The notes beneath the pieces are model-generated. The model was given only the letters and a program-made list of their open reading frames with translations, searched no databases and was not told where the DNA came from. From the NCBI GenBank assembly GCA_020631735.1, contig CM036215.1, forward strand, positions 14,658,346 through 14,722,345: a stretch of DNA of 64,000 bases. Direction: 5' to 3'. Below, one piece after another: positions 23,750 through 35,092 of this stretch. This DNA comes from Saccharum officinarum (taxonomy: Eukaryota; Streptophyta; Magnoliopsida; Poales; Poaceae). The position numbers and the translations under genes are program-made. Within the stretch, counting starts at the first letter, position 1; the number at the start of each line of letters is the position of its first letter.

Positions 23750-24012
23750 GGCCGTGTTTAGATTCCAAATCGGAGACTGATGAATTACTGTTTAGCACTA
23801 TAGCAATTTTGTTTTTATTTAATAATAATTGTTCAAACATCGATTAATTAGGCTCAAAATGTTCGTCTCGTAAAATATAATAAAACTGTAAAATTAGTTT
23901 TTTATTTCACCTACATTTAATACATCATGCATGTGCCGACATTTTAATGTGATGAAGAATCTTCTTTTTCATAGTGGAATTTGGGGATGAATTTGGTAAA
24001 CTAAACAAGGCC
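23750..24012. mobile_element. MITE, GGCCNTGTTTAG family
   Basis: Inverted ends are GGCCGTGTTTAG and CTAAACAAGGCC, with an exact 3-bp duplication ATA (23747-23749 and 24013-24015). The 263-bp interior shares the family core around ATTAATTAGGCTCAAAATGT and TACATTTAATACATCATGCA. It is non-coding. The 3-bp duplication suggests the PIF/Harbinger group, but the target site is not the usual TAA/TTA. Confidence 0.88.
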
Positions 24013-24357
24013 ATAGTCGTGCCTTTACAAGGGAGAAACAAAAAGAGGCAGTGGTGAGAAACTAAAGAAATTAAAAATGACATGGTTGGAAAAAGAGCCG
24101 AGAATGTTGCGACGTGGGAAAAGTTGGTTCATCTCTACAGCTCCACCGTCAAAAAGAGGCAGTAGAAAGGACGCCCGCTGCGCCTGCTGTGGTAGTGGGG
24201 GCGAGCTGGCGTAGTGCTTATTATATGGTTTCTTCGTGCCGAATCTCGGTTCGCACTCGTCCGTCCCCTTTGCACTTCGATTCTCGGTTCGCCGTTCGCC
24301 TCTCGCCCTCTCGCACCAGCCCTAGAAATCCGATCGCTGTCTCAGTGCCCGGCCATC

Positions 24358-24844
24358 GTTCTCCAACATCCTCATCGAAATCCCAGTAAGCATCCTCATC
24401 AAGATGGGCAAAGCTTGCACAACTCTGCTCAGTTTTCTTCACCCAGATATTGATCTGTTGCTAATCAATGTTGCTTTTTTTTTTGTTCAGGACCTCACGA
24501 TCAAGGCGCCGCCACCGTTGGAGTCGAAGGTGATGAAGAAGGCGACTCGTCTCAGCGTGGCGACCACCGTCGTCGCCATGCCGCTGTCCTTCTTCCGCAA
24601 CGTGGTGGGGTTCCTCGGCGCCGTCTTGTTCTGGCCGCTCACCGTCTACTTCCCCGTCGAGATGTACATCACTGGACTTCTGCAAGAAAACCAATGTACC
24701 AGGAGACTTAGGTCTGTTTCTATTGCAACTAATGGGGGGTTCAAGGGCAGCCTCACTGGCATCATGTCGACACAGAAGGTCTGGCACAGCATGCAAGGCG
24801 ACATCGCCTTTGCCGACTCCTTCAACATCGACATCGAAATCCAA
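24358..24844 (+). pseudogene. amino acid permease (AAP-like) fragments, rearranged
   Basis: The segment contains pieces of a plant amino acid/auxin permease in the wrong order. Copy A: the end of an exon (24358-24385, reading like SNILIEI), a short intron to 24490, then an exon from 24491 with TIKAPPPLESKVMKKATRLS. This jumps directly to FFRNVVGFLGAVLFWPLTVY and FPVEMYI, which in a normal AAP lie several membrane helices further on. Copy B follows at about 24715-24844 with NGGFKGSLTG, STQKVWHSMQGDIAFA and the IEIQ exon end before GTAAGT. In the family, the copy B segment precedes the TIKAPPP segment. The order, the internal deletion and the lack of most helices show non-functional tandem fragments. 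Copy B's intron then holds the 11-kb copia element. Confidence 0.8.
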
Positions 24845-24982
24845 GTAAGTGTCCACACCTTAGTAGCCATGTTCCCGTTTCCGTTTCCATTCTGAGAACA
24901 AGAACCCAAACTTTAGGTATCATTTTATAATACGGAAACGGGCGCATTTCAGTTCCCGGAACATAGATGTTCCCAGAATGTG

Positions 24983-25534
24983 TGTAGGGTTTGTGGGCTA
25001 TGTGGTCTACCCTCTATTTCTCAGTCTTTTCCGTGGTGCCGCTCACAATGTATTACGAGGCTAGAGGGTGAGACCTATTTATAGACTCCACTTCCAGGTG
25101 TTGTACGAGAAATCATGTGACTCCTTAACCATGTCACCAACCACAATCAGACAGGCCAGTATTCCGAGTCTAAAATATATTAGTCACTAGCACACATATG
25201 TGAGTCATGTGTCATAATTAGATTGTATATGTGAGATTTATTCTAATCTAATTATGTGGGTCAACATCCTGCAGAGCCGATCCTGCAAAACAAATCCCGC
25301 TCTTCCGTTGTGCTATACCCGCGTGACATACGTACGTACATAATATATATTCCGGTAGAGTCAATCTCAATTATTCCTCGATACTGTATTCTAGCACAAA
25401 CATCCTCGGCACCTCAAGTACAAATTCCTCGAGTTCATTATTAATTATCAACCACATATATCAATATTTCCACACATAGAGGTGATAAATAATTGTAATA
25501 ATAAATATTGAAAGCCATACATAAAAATCCAACA
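24983..25534 (-). repeat. 3' LTR of the copia element
   Basis: Direct repeat of 35487-36058, differing by scattered substitutions and small indels. The element reads on the minus strand, so this lower-coordinate copy is its 3' LTR. A purine-rich tract lies just inside at about 25535-25545. Confidence 0.92.
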
Positions 25535-25567
25535 TCTCCCACTTGGCTAAAATATTTCAATCAATAA

Positions 25568-26885
25568 TTAGAAGTCCCATATTTCTAATATGCTTAGAAA
25601 ATAATTCCTAAGTGGTTTAGTCAGTGGATCTGCGACCATACTTGTACTAGACAAATAAACCAAATGAACAGTCTTGAGTCTGTTTATGACATCATGAATA
25701 TAATGAAACCTTCCCTCAATGTGTTTAAAACTTGGGATCTTTAGCAACTTTGATCGCTGATATATTATCACAAAAAATAGTGACAGGTAGTGATGCACTT
25801 TCCACGACCTTCAATGCTACCGGAAATTCTCTTAGCCATACACCTTCCTTTGCTGCTTCCAACGCAGCAATATATCCAGCTTCCATGGATGAAAGAGCAA
25901 CTGGTTATTGTAGCTTGCTGCACCAAGAAATAGCACCTCCTGCCAATGTGAATATATAACCAGATGTAGATCTCCGTTCATCAAGATCCCCTTCCCAATC
26001 AGCATCAGTATAACCCTGTAGCTGAAGGTTGTGACCATTAAAACATAAAGAATAATCAAAGTTCCTCTGACATAATGCAGTACATATTTTATTTGTTTCC
26101 AGTGCTCTTCCCCATGATTCTTTTGATATCTACTAAAGTCCAATGGCATGGCTAAGGTCAGGTCGTGTGAATAACATAGCATACATAAGGCATCCCAATG
26201 CTGAAGCATAAGGAATTCCATTCATTCTTCGCTTTTCCTCAAGAGTGGTAGGACATAATTTCTCACTGAGTTAGTTCCTTTTATTATAGGTACATTAGCT
26301 GGTTTGCAATTTTCCATAGAGAAACGTTTCAGTACACTTCGAAGATAAGTCTTTTGGGACAAACCAAGAAGTCGTTTATTCCTATCTCTATGAATTTCCA
26401 CTCCCAAAATATAGGAAGCTTCCCCCATATCTTTCATATCAAATCTAGAAGATAATCAAGCTTTAACTTCCGCCAATGTTGATTTATCATTAGAAGCAAT
26501 AAGAATATCATCAACATATAAAGACAACAACACAAAATTGCTACCAATAATTTTAGTATATATGCAATGATCACCTTCCGTCATTGAAACCATATGACGT
26601 GATAGCATTATAAAAAAGAATATACCATTGGCGTGAGGCTTGTTTAAGACCATAAATTGATCTCTTTAATTTGCAGACCATATTTTCATTTCCTTTTTCC
26701 CTGAAACCTTTCGGCTGCAACATATATATTTCCTCCTCCAAAACACTATTCAGAAAAGCCGTTTTGACATCCATTTGATGGAGTTCAAGATCATAATAAG
26801 CCGTTAAAGCACTAATAATATGAATAGAAGTAAACTTTGCAACAGGAGAAAAAGTTTCCACAAAATCAACACCTTCCTTTTGTGT
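25568..26885 (-). pseudogene. copia reverse transcriptase (C-terminal part) and RNase H, broken
   Basis: Downstream of the nested chromovirus the copia pol resumes. Segment 26861-26571 has FVETFSPVAKFTSIHIISAL-type reverse transcriptase motifs and AFLNSVLEEEIYM. Segment 26653-26456 has the catalytic YVDD box. Segment 26437-26222 has the YILGVEIHRDR motif. Segment 26221-25832 and then 25798-25568 cover RNase H, ending with ADPLTKPL. These pieces lie in different frames or are separated by stops, so the enzyme is dead. Confidence 0.88.
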
Positions 26886-26890
26886 GAAGC

Positions 26891-27294
26891 TGTCAAGGGC
26901 GGTATGCGGCAGGGACGCCGGGCCTCGACTACGGAGCTCGTACCCGCGCTCCGTGGTAGCTCGACGGGGTTATGCCCCCACGCCGCTCAACACTCGCCGG
27001 GTTTTGCCCCCAGGCTCGTGGCTTAGAGAAAAGGTAGGAGATTAGATTGAATGATACTTGCTTAATATCTCAATGTGCGGTTACAGGCATATATGGCCTC
27101 CGGCCCAACCACCCTTCCTAAACTTAAGGACTGCCAAAGGAAAGTAACAAAAAGGAAACAACCAATTATTTTCTTCCTTCTAATCTTAGCCATTTGCCGT
27201 GATCACCGGCTGACTCCGGCGTGCTGCCCGATCAGCAGCGCGGCGGACATCGCGTGCCCTGCGGCGCCGCGTGTACGAGTGCCCGTACATTACA
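26891..27294 (-). repeat. 3' LTR of the nested chromovirus
   Basis: It is a 404-bp direct copy of 31646-32049 with no difference found by eye. On the minus strand it is preceded by the purine tract at about 27295-27310. The gag-pol frame reads into it and stops at 27186. Confidence 0.95.
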
Positions 27295-30200
27295 TCTCTC
27301 CCCTCCTCGAGAGACAGCTCGTCGTCGAGCTGAAACTGGGGATATCGGGAGCGAAGCGAGTCGACATCCTCCCAGGTTGCTGAAGCTGGTGACGCCCCCT
27401 TCCACTGAACGAGGACCTGGCGCACTCCGCGCGCCAAGCGTGACTTGACCACCCGCTCCGGCTCCGGAATGACCGCGCCATGGCGAACGGAAGGGAGGGC
27501 TGGCGGTTCTTGCGGTGGGGTGCCACGGAACTTCTTGAGCAGCCCAACGTGGAAGACATCGTGGAGGCGAGCTTGAGGAGGTAGGGCCAGGCGGACGGCG
27601 ACGTCGTTGATGAGCTCGACGACGCGGTATGGCCCGTAGAAGCGAGGCTTGAGCTTTCCAGCCGATGCTTGGGGCACGGATGCAGTAGGCCGCTGACGAA
27701 GTCGAAGCAGAACCCAGTCGCCTGCCTGGTAGGTGACCTGTCGGTGGAGACGGTCGTAGTGGCGCTTCTGTATGGCCTGGGCCTGCTCGAGCCGGTGCCG
27801 AATGTCCTCCAGGAACTCCGTGCGGTCTTCCAGCGTGCGGGCCACCGCCGGCACCCAGGAGTCACCATGCGCATAGGTGCGCAGGGATGGTGGATCGCGA
27901 CCGTAGACGACGCGGAACGGCGTGTCGCGCAACGATGATTGGAAGGCGGTGTTGAAGACGTACTCCGCCCATGGAAGCCAGCGTAGCCAGTCGCGTGGAC
28001 GATCACCTGTCAAGCATCGAAGGTACATGATGATGACCTTGTTAGCGGACTCGGATTGCCCGTCCGACTGTGGGTGGAAAGCCGTCGACATCTGCAGCTT
28101 GGTGGCACTCAAGCGCATCAGCTCGTCCCAGAAATTGGAGGTGAACACGGAGTCGCGGTCGGAGACGATGGACTGCGGAATGCCGTGCAGCCGAACGATT
28201 TCGGAGAAGAAGGACTGAGCCACAGTCTCCACCGAATACGGGTGCGCCAGGGGTATAAAGTGCGCGTACTTGCTGAAACGGTCCACCACCGTCAAGATGA
28301 CTGACTTGCCCCGGACGCGCGGCAACGCCTCGACGAAGTCCATGGCGATGTCCGACCAAATACCCTGTGGCACCGGTAGTGGCAGCAGCAGACCGGCCGG
28401 GTGGAGATGTTCCGGCTTGTTGTGCTGGCACACTGTACACGCACGAACAAGGTCCTGCACCACACGTTTCATGTTAGGGAAGTGGAAGTCGCGGCGGAGC
28501 CGGTGCAGCGTGCGCTGGACGCCCTCATGGCCCTCCTCATGGACCGCCCGCAGCACCTCCTGCAGGAGCGGTGAGTCCGGCGGCAGGTACAGCCGTCCGC
28601 CGTAGTGGACCAACCCATCGGTGAAGGCCCAGGGCTGCGACCTGGAGCCGCGGCTGATGGCGTCTTGAAGGGCAACCAGCTGCGGGTCGGAGGCATGAGC
28701 TTGGCGAAGGCGGTCGAGGAAGTCGAAGCGTGGTCTGGACAGCAGCATCACCGAGCCCTCCTCCGGAGTATCGCGGCGCGACAGGGCGTCTGCCACGGCA
28801 TTTGTATGCCCCGGCTTGTACTCAACAGTGAAGTCAAAGCCGAGGAGTTTCCCGACCCAATGGTGTTGCGGGATCGTGGACAGCCTCTGATCCAACAAGT
28901 ACTTGAGGCTGTAATGATCTGTCTTGACCTCGAAGCGGCGCCCCCAAAGGTAGGGCCTCTAGTGGCGCACGGCCTGGACGAGGCCGATCAGTTCGCGCTC
29001 GTACGCCGCGAGAGCTCGGTGTCGGGGGGCCACAGGCCGGCTGAAGAAGGCAACCGGGTGGCTGTCCTGGACCAGCACCGCCCCGAAACCATGCGAGGAC
29101 GCGTCGCACTCGACGACGAATGTCTTGGAGAAGTCCGGCATGGCGAGCACCGGGGCCGAGGTGACCGTCGCCTTTAGCGTGGTGAACGCAGCATCCGCGT
29201 CGGGCGACCAAGCGAAGCCGTCCTTCTTGAGCAGGGCGATGAGAGGCGCGGCGATGGTGCCGTAGTTGTGCACGAACTTCCGGTAGTACCCGGAAAGTCC
29301 CAGGAAGCCGCGCACGGCTCGCGCGGATCGTGGCTGCGGCCAGTCCCGCACAACCTGCACCTTTGTTGGATCCATGGCGACGCCCGCGGCCGACACCACG
29401 TGGCCCAGGTACGCGACAGAAGACGCAGCGAACGCGCATTTGGAGCATTTCACGAAGAGCTGGTGCTGCTGGAGCGCCCCGAAGACGGCGCGCAGGTGGC
29501 GTAGGTGATCCACCCATGTACGACTGTAAATCAGAATGTCGTCAAAAAATACAAGCACAAAGCGGCGTAGGAAGGGCCGAAGGACGTCATTCATCAAAGC
29601 TTGGAACGTGGCGGGGGCGTTGCACAGCCCGAACGCCATGACCAAGAACTCGTACAGGCCGTCATGAGTCCTGAACGCCGTCTTGTGTATGTCAGCCGGA
29701 CGCATGTGGACTTGGTGATAACCCGAACGCAGGTCGAGCTTGGTGAAAAAGCACGCCCCATGGAGCTCGTCCAGTAGCTCGTCGACGACGGGGATGGGGA
29801 ACGCGTCCTTGACGGTGAGCGCGTTGAGCGCCCGGTAGTCGACGCAGAAACGCCACGACCCGTCCGGTTTCTTGATGAGGAGGACCGGGGACGAGAACGC
29901 GGAGTCGCTGCGTCGCACGATGCCCTGCTCGATCATCGCGGCGCACTGCCGTTCCAATTCATCCTTGTGGGCCGCTGGGTACCTGTACGGTCGGACGGCC
30001 ACTGGCAGCGCGCCCGTCTTGAGGACGATGCTGTGGTCACGTGCACGTGGCGGTGGCAGCCCGGTGGGGTCGGCGAAGAGGCCTCCGAACGCGGTCAACA
30101 GCTCCTCCAGCAAGGCTGCCGGCGCCGTGATGTTGGAGAGGCGCGGTGCTCGCTGTGCGGCTACGTCCTCCCAACAGATAGTGCGGTCATGGCGCGTGAA

Positions 30201-31643
30201 GGCCACAGTGCGCGTGGCCCAGTCCCACACCATCTTGCCCAGCGTGACCATCCACTGGGTGCCGAGGACGACATCGTAGCCGGCGAGCGGCATGACGTAG
30301 AGGTCGACGCAGAAGTTCTCGCCAGCAATGGCGATCGGGGCCTGACGGAGGATGCCCGGGCATGCGATGCGCTCGCCATTGGCCACGGTGGCGGTGAGGC
30401 GCGGGCTGGACTGGACGGCGAGCCCCGTGCGTGCTGCAGCCGCTTCTGCGATGAAGTTGTGTGTGGAGCCGGTGTCCAGCAGGGCAGTAAGCGTCACCGT
30501 GCCCACCGTGACGCGCACCTGCATGGAGTCACAAATGGGCATACCAGCCACTGCTCGAAGGGAGAACAGCGGTGCAGCGAGGTCTGTCGCGGCGGCCTCC
30601 GGAGCCGCGTCGTCCAACTCGACGCCGTCAATGTAGAAGATGCGGCGGCACACCCGATTGTGTCCTCGTGAGTATGGCTCGTTACAGTTGTAACACAGGC
30701 CAAGGCGACGGCGCTCCGCTTGTTCCTCCGTTGAGAGCCGCTTGGATGGCCCCGCCGCGCCGCGGGGTGGGGGCGCCGGAAGGGCTAGCTGCTGCTGCGG
30801 CGCTGGGAGGGCCGGCACCGGGAGCACCTGTGGAGGGGGCGCGGCGGCCGCTGGCAGCGCTGGTCGTGGAGGCGGTGCTGGCAGGATCGCCCGCGGAGCC
30901 GCCCGAGGAGGCGGTTGGCTGAGCCGGTCCAGTTCGACCAGCTCCAACGTCCTGGCCAGACTCATGGCCGCGGCCAAGGTTTTCGGCGCGTGGACGCGCA
31001 CCTGATGGCTCAGCGGAGGCAGCAATCCGCCGGTGTACAGCTGTACACGCTGGCTTTCCTCCAGTCGACCAGCCCGTGGAAGAAGAGCCTGGAAGTGGTT
31101 GGAGTAGTCCTCCACCGATCCGGTGCGTCGGCACTCCGTGAGCTCGAACAGCGGCGCGGATCGCAGCGCCGGACCTAACCGAAGATTGAGGAGCTCCTTG
31201 AAGCGGCCCCATGGTGGCGTGCCTTCATCCTCCTGGAGTTGGAGGAACCACAATTGGGCCACGTCCTCCAGGTTGTACGACGCCATCCACACCTTCTCCT
31301 CCGGCATGGTGCGCTGCTGACGGAAATAGGACTCACACCGATTCAGGAAGATCAGTGGGTCGGACTTGCCGTCGAATCACGGAAAGTCCATCTTCTGGAA
31401 TCGCGGAGGGCGATCCGGTGGTTGCTGGCCGTGGGAGGGAACGCTGGAGTCGGCGGAAGAGCCGATCTTCTCCTGCATGTTCGCCATGTCGTTTTGCATC
31501 TTGGACATATCGGTGGTGAGAGTCTGGAGCAGCTTCATCACGTCGGCAATGGAGGGCTGATCGCCCATGGCTGGCGATGAAGAGGGGGCTGTGGAGGATT
31601 GGTTGGATGTGGTGGGAGAGGATCGACGAGACTGAGATACCAA
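27186..31643 (-). pseudogene. chromovirus gag-pol, one frame with two in-frame stops
   Basis: A single frame of 1486 codons covers, in order: gag with a coiled coil; a capsid-like part with WMASYNLEDVAQLW; a CCHC-type knuckle (CYNCNEPYSRGH); protease (LLDTGSTHNF); reverse transcriptase with FFDD; RNase H; integrase with an HHCC zinc finger and D, D, E residues (MDF, SDRDSVF, DGQSESANK); and a C-terminal chromodomain (VLVQWKGASPASATWEDV). There are no frameshifts, but stops occur at 31377-31379 (TGA, early gag) and 28959-28961 (TAG, start of RNase H). Each is one transition away from a sense codon. The last 36 or so codons lie inside the 3' LTR. As it stands it cannot make a full polyprotein without readthrough. 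Confidence 0.93.
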
Positions 31644-31645
31644 GT

Positions 31646-32049
31646 TGTCAAGGGCGGTATGCGGCAGGGACGCCGGGCCTCGACTACGGAGCTCGTACCC
31701 GCGCTCCGTGGTAGCTCGACGGGGTTATGCCCCCACGCCGCTCAACACTCGCCGGGTTTTGCCCCCAGGCTCGTGGCTTAGAGAAAAGGTAGGAGATTAG
31801 ATTGAATGATACTTGCTTAATATCTCAATGTGCGGTTACAGGCATATATGGCCTCCGGCCCAACCACCCTTCCTAAACTTAAGGACTGCCAAAGGAAAGT
31901 AACAAAAAGGAAACAACCAATTATTTTCTTCCTTCTAATCTTAGCCATTTGCCGTGATCACCGGCTGACTCCGGCGTGCTGCCCGATCAGCAGCGCGGCG
32001 GACATCGCGTGCCCTGCGGCGCCGCGTGTACGAGTGCCCGTACATTACA
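31646..32049 (-). repeat. 5' LTR of the nested chromovirus
   Basis: It is the upstream LTR for the minus-strand element. The gag start codon at 31643 lies directly after it, so the leader is extremely short and overlaps the primer-binding region. Confidence 0.95.
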
Positions 32050-32776
32050 GAAGCCTTTATATTTTTCCACTTGGCCTGCTGCATTAAGTTTCCTTTTAAA
32101 AATCCATTTGCATCCTACGGGCTTGCGGTTATTTGGCAAAGAAACAAGTTCCCAAACTTTATTGTTCCTCATTGAGTTTAATTCTTCCCGCATTGCTTCC
32201 ACCCATAGTTTTGATTGAGGGCATCTTATGGCTTCTTTATAAGTTTTCAGATCTTCCTCTAAATCTGAAATTTTAGAGTGTACTTCCCCCCAAAAGACAT
32301 AATATTCATATAGATATGATAACGCCTGTGTTCCTCCCACTTCTCCTAAGGCGAGAAGTGTTGGGAGTTTGATTTGTATTTCCTTCTGGGGTTATATTTT
32401 CCTCGCCAAGCGAGTTAATTCTAGATGTATCAAAATGTGGTTCATCTGGAGTTGCCAATAATTCCACCCTTGCTCGTTTAGTGCGGCGATGTGTTTGATG
32501 GTCTAGAAAAATAGCATCCCTACTTTCCACCAGTTTATTATTTTCAGGATCATAAAAACGATACCCTTTTGATTCCGTAGAATAACCAATAAAAATTCCT
32601 GGTGTGCTTTTAGGATGCAACTTAGTACGATGTTGATTTGGCACTCTAATTTGAGCATTACAACCCCAAACAGCTAAATGACGAAGTGAGGGTTTCCTTC
32701 TGGTCCACAACTCGTAAAGAGTGACGGTGACAGCATTAGATGGTGAATGATTTAATAAATAAACAACAGTATGCAA
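32050..32776 (-). pseudogene. copia integrase C-terminal region and reverse transcriptase N-terminal part
   Basis: Segment 32776-32306 contains LLNHSPSNAV and the integrase C-terminal GYSTESKGYRFYDP type motif seen in copia elements. Segment 32340-32055 continues with AIRCPQSKLWVEAMREEL and PVGCKWIFKRKLN, the opening of copia reverse transcriptase, until the GAAGC insertion site of the chromovirus. A frameshift at about 32785 separates it from the preceding integrase frame. Confidence 0.88.
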
Positions 32777-32780
32777 AGCT

Positions 32781-34055
32781 TCACCCCAAAATGACAGGGA
32801 GATCAGAATAGGCCATCATGGACCCAACCATATCCATAAGTGTTCTGTTCCTTCGCTCGGCTACACTATTTTGTTGCGGAGTGTATGGCATAGTATAATG
32901 ATGAATAATTCCATTCTCTTTACAAAAATCATTTAATATTCTTGAAGTGTATTCTCGCCCATGATCAGTTATTAAAAGTTTAGTTGTTTTATTCAACTGA
33001 TTTTTCACTTCAGTTTTAAATGCCTTTAAAGCATCAAACCCTTCCGACTTGTGTTTTAGAAGATACACATAGCCATATCTAGAATAATCATCAATGAATG
33101 TGATAAAATAAAGCTTTTGACCATTAGTGGGAGTAGACATTTCTCCATAAACATCAGAATGAATAATAGCAAGAGGCTCCTTACCGTGTGTTTGGTTGGG
33201 GGTTGGGTGGGTTGGGTTGGATTCAACCCAGTTTTTGAGGACGGAGCCAACCCGTCCAGTGTTTGGTTGCACTTCTGATTTTGGGGACGGAACCAACCCG
33301 TTCAGTGTTTGGTTGAAGGAAGTTGAATGAAAACACGGGTTGATATAAGCCAACCCGGCTGGAGCGGCTCCGTCCCTCATATTTTGAGGGATGGAGCCAA
33401 CCCGCATCTGAGAGGAATATTCCACCCTGGAGCCAACCCAACCCTCCCATCCTCCAACCAAACAGCCACGGGAACGGGTTCGCTCCGACCCGGCTCGCCC
33501 CGCTCTCCAACCAAACACACGGTTAGATCTTTCCGCCTTTGAAAAAGGCGCATGGGTCATTTTACCCATTATACATGCCTCACAAGTACCAAAATCCTCC
33601 CACTTAAAGTTTAGAATTCCAGAATTAATTAGCCTTTTAATTCTGTTTTTAGATATGTGACCAAGTCGTAAATGCCATAAATAAGATTCTGAGCATGTGT
33701 TCTTGTCATTGTTCCTCACTATGGAGTTATCTTCACCAACTAAGCAATCAGAGTTGGCACCTTCTATTAAATTATCAAGAAAATAGAGGCTGTCATGGCG
33801 AATACCAGTCTGAACTAATTTCCCATTGAGCAATATTTTAACTCTTCCATTTCCAAATAGTATATCATAACAAATAGATTCCAACTGGGAGACTGATATT
33901 AAATTCCTTCTCATGCTAGGTGGATATAAGGTGTTCTTCAACAATAACTTTCCTCCACCAGGGAGTTTAAGAACATAATTTCCAATTCCAAGTATATCAG
34001 CTTTAGCATTAGTGCCTAAGTGGACATATCTATTTCCCTTTGGAATCATTTGCAT
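32781..34055 (-). pseudogene. copia protease end and integrase core, with in-frame DNA transposon
   Basis: This open stretch of 424 codons contains the GAG-pre-integrase region (YLWHLRLGHISKNRI, CEACIMGKMTHAPF) and the integrase catalytic core, with D in IIHSDVYGE, D in LITDHGREY and E in NSVAERRNRT. Between zinc-binding region and core, a 339-bp Harbinger-like element plus its 3-bp duplication adds exactly 114 codons and no stop. That insert is an alien glycine- and asparagine-rich block. The frame ends prematurely at 32781 after a single-base shift. Confidence 0.9.
33184..33522. mobile_element. PIF/Harbinger-like MITE inside copia integrase
   Basis: The inverted ends are CCGTGTGTTTGGTTGG and CCAACCAAACACACGG, flanked by TTA at 33181-33183 and 33523-33525. 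The interior is built from repeats of CCAACCC/GGGTTGG. Ends resemble those of the element at 14992. It inserted after the copia element was in place, or into its source copy. Confidence 0.93.
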
Positions 34056-34200
34056 GGAAGTAAAACATTTACGGTCTCTTGCAATATGTGATGTACAACC
34101 AGAGTCGACAACCTAGCTATTTGGAAAAATAGTAGTAAATAAAGCTTTAGTGCAAACATTAACATAATGCATACCTTCCTCTGAAGGGCTGCCTTTGGGA

Positions 34201-34440
34201 TCATTCTTGCTTTTTCTTCTCATTATTATATTTCTTCTTCTTCCTGCATTCAGATCCAAAGTGCCCAATCTGACCACAGTTGTGACAAGGAAAAGCCTTT
34301 TTATTTTTGTCATTCCTCCGAGATGAGTCATAATTTCCACGATCATCATGATCGCGTTTCTTGTTAAGCTTGTCCCTCAAATCACCTTTACCTTTCTTCT
34401 TGTGCCAGTTCCTTTTATTTGCATTGTCTTTCTTCTCCAA
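34201..34440 (-). pseudogene. copia gag zinc-knuckle region
   Basis: A lysine-rich segment carries the CCHC knuckle CHNCGQIGHFGSEC (nucleic-acid binding), as expected at the end of copia gag. Stops on both sides separate it from the gag N-terminus and the protease. The protease active-site-like DSGCTSHI lies just downstream, at about 34090-34115, behind a stop. Confidence 0.9.
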
Positions 34441-34651
34441 GGTGTAATTCTAAATTATTTGAGTTTCTTTCCTTTCCCTGGGAGAATTTCCTATCTTCTT
34501 CCATGAGCAAATGATGCCTCAGGTTGCGCATGTTTAGTGTACGCTCAGAATGACAAAATGACATCTTAAATTGTTCTCATGAATTTGGCAAAGGGTTCAA
34601 GACAACCATAACCTGCACTTCTTCTTGAAAAGGATAACCAGCAATTTTTAA

Positions 34652-35092
34652 TTACTCTCCAAGAACAGAGAGTTTATTTATATGCTCATTAACTGAAGCA
34701 CCTTCATTCATCTTGGTCGAGAGAAACCGATTAACAAGGCTATGCACTTTAACAAGAGATATATCACCAAAATCCTTTTCCAGTCTGCCCAAAATTTTCT
34801 GGGCATTCCGTTCACTCTCATATTCAGCAGCTAAAGGATCAGACATAGATCCCAACATAAATACGCGAGCCTTCTTATTATCCTTAGCCCAGTTTTCATA
34901 TTCAAGCATATATTCCGACTTTTCCTCAGCAGTGGCATCTTTCTTTGGCTCTTCCGGTTCAGGTGCATCAATAATATAATCAATGTTCTTGACAACAAGT
35001 AAATACATGATTTTCCGCTTCCAAACCCTGAAATTAGAGCCATCTAACTTGCCATTTCTAAGCAATTCAGCAAACACAGCGTTGGATGCCAT
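34652..35092 (-). pseudogene. copia gag, N-terminal part
   Basis: 146 codons start MASNAVFAELLRNGKLDGSN and continue as the UBN2-type gag domain (NFRVWKRKIMYLLVVKN, ENWAKDNKKARVFMLGSM, EYESERNAQKILGRLE). The start lies about 395 bp inside the 5' LTR. The frame ends at a stop at 34652, where intact relatives continue to the zinc knuckle. Confidence 0.9.

Larger units (their letters stand above)
26891..32049 (-). mobile_element. young Ty3/gypsy chromovirus (Reina-like) nested in the copia element
   Basis: Two 404-bp LTRs (26891-27294 and 31646-32049) are identical by eye. A perfect 5-bp duplication, GAAGC, flanks the element at 26886-26890 and 32050-32054. LTR ends are TGTAATG...CCTTGACA on the minus strand. 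Just inside the 5' LTR is a primer-binding-like TTGGTATC. Just inside the 3' LTR is a purine tract, GAGGAGGGGAGAGA. One long gag-pol frame ends in a chromodomain, which defines chromoviruses. The short LTRs and compact size fit the Reina clade. Identical LTRs imply a very recent insertion. Confidence 0.96.

Noticed and set aside
28605..30922. Many plus-strand frames of 80-234 codons in the chromovirus region
   Set aside because: They are shadows of the GC-rich gag-pol frame on the minus strand, which has clear retroelement motifs.
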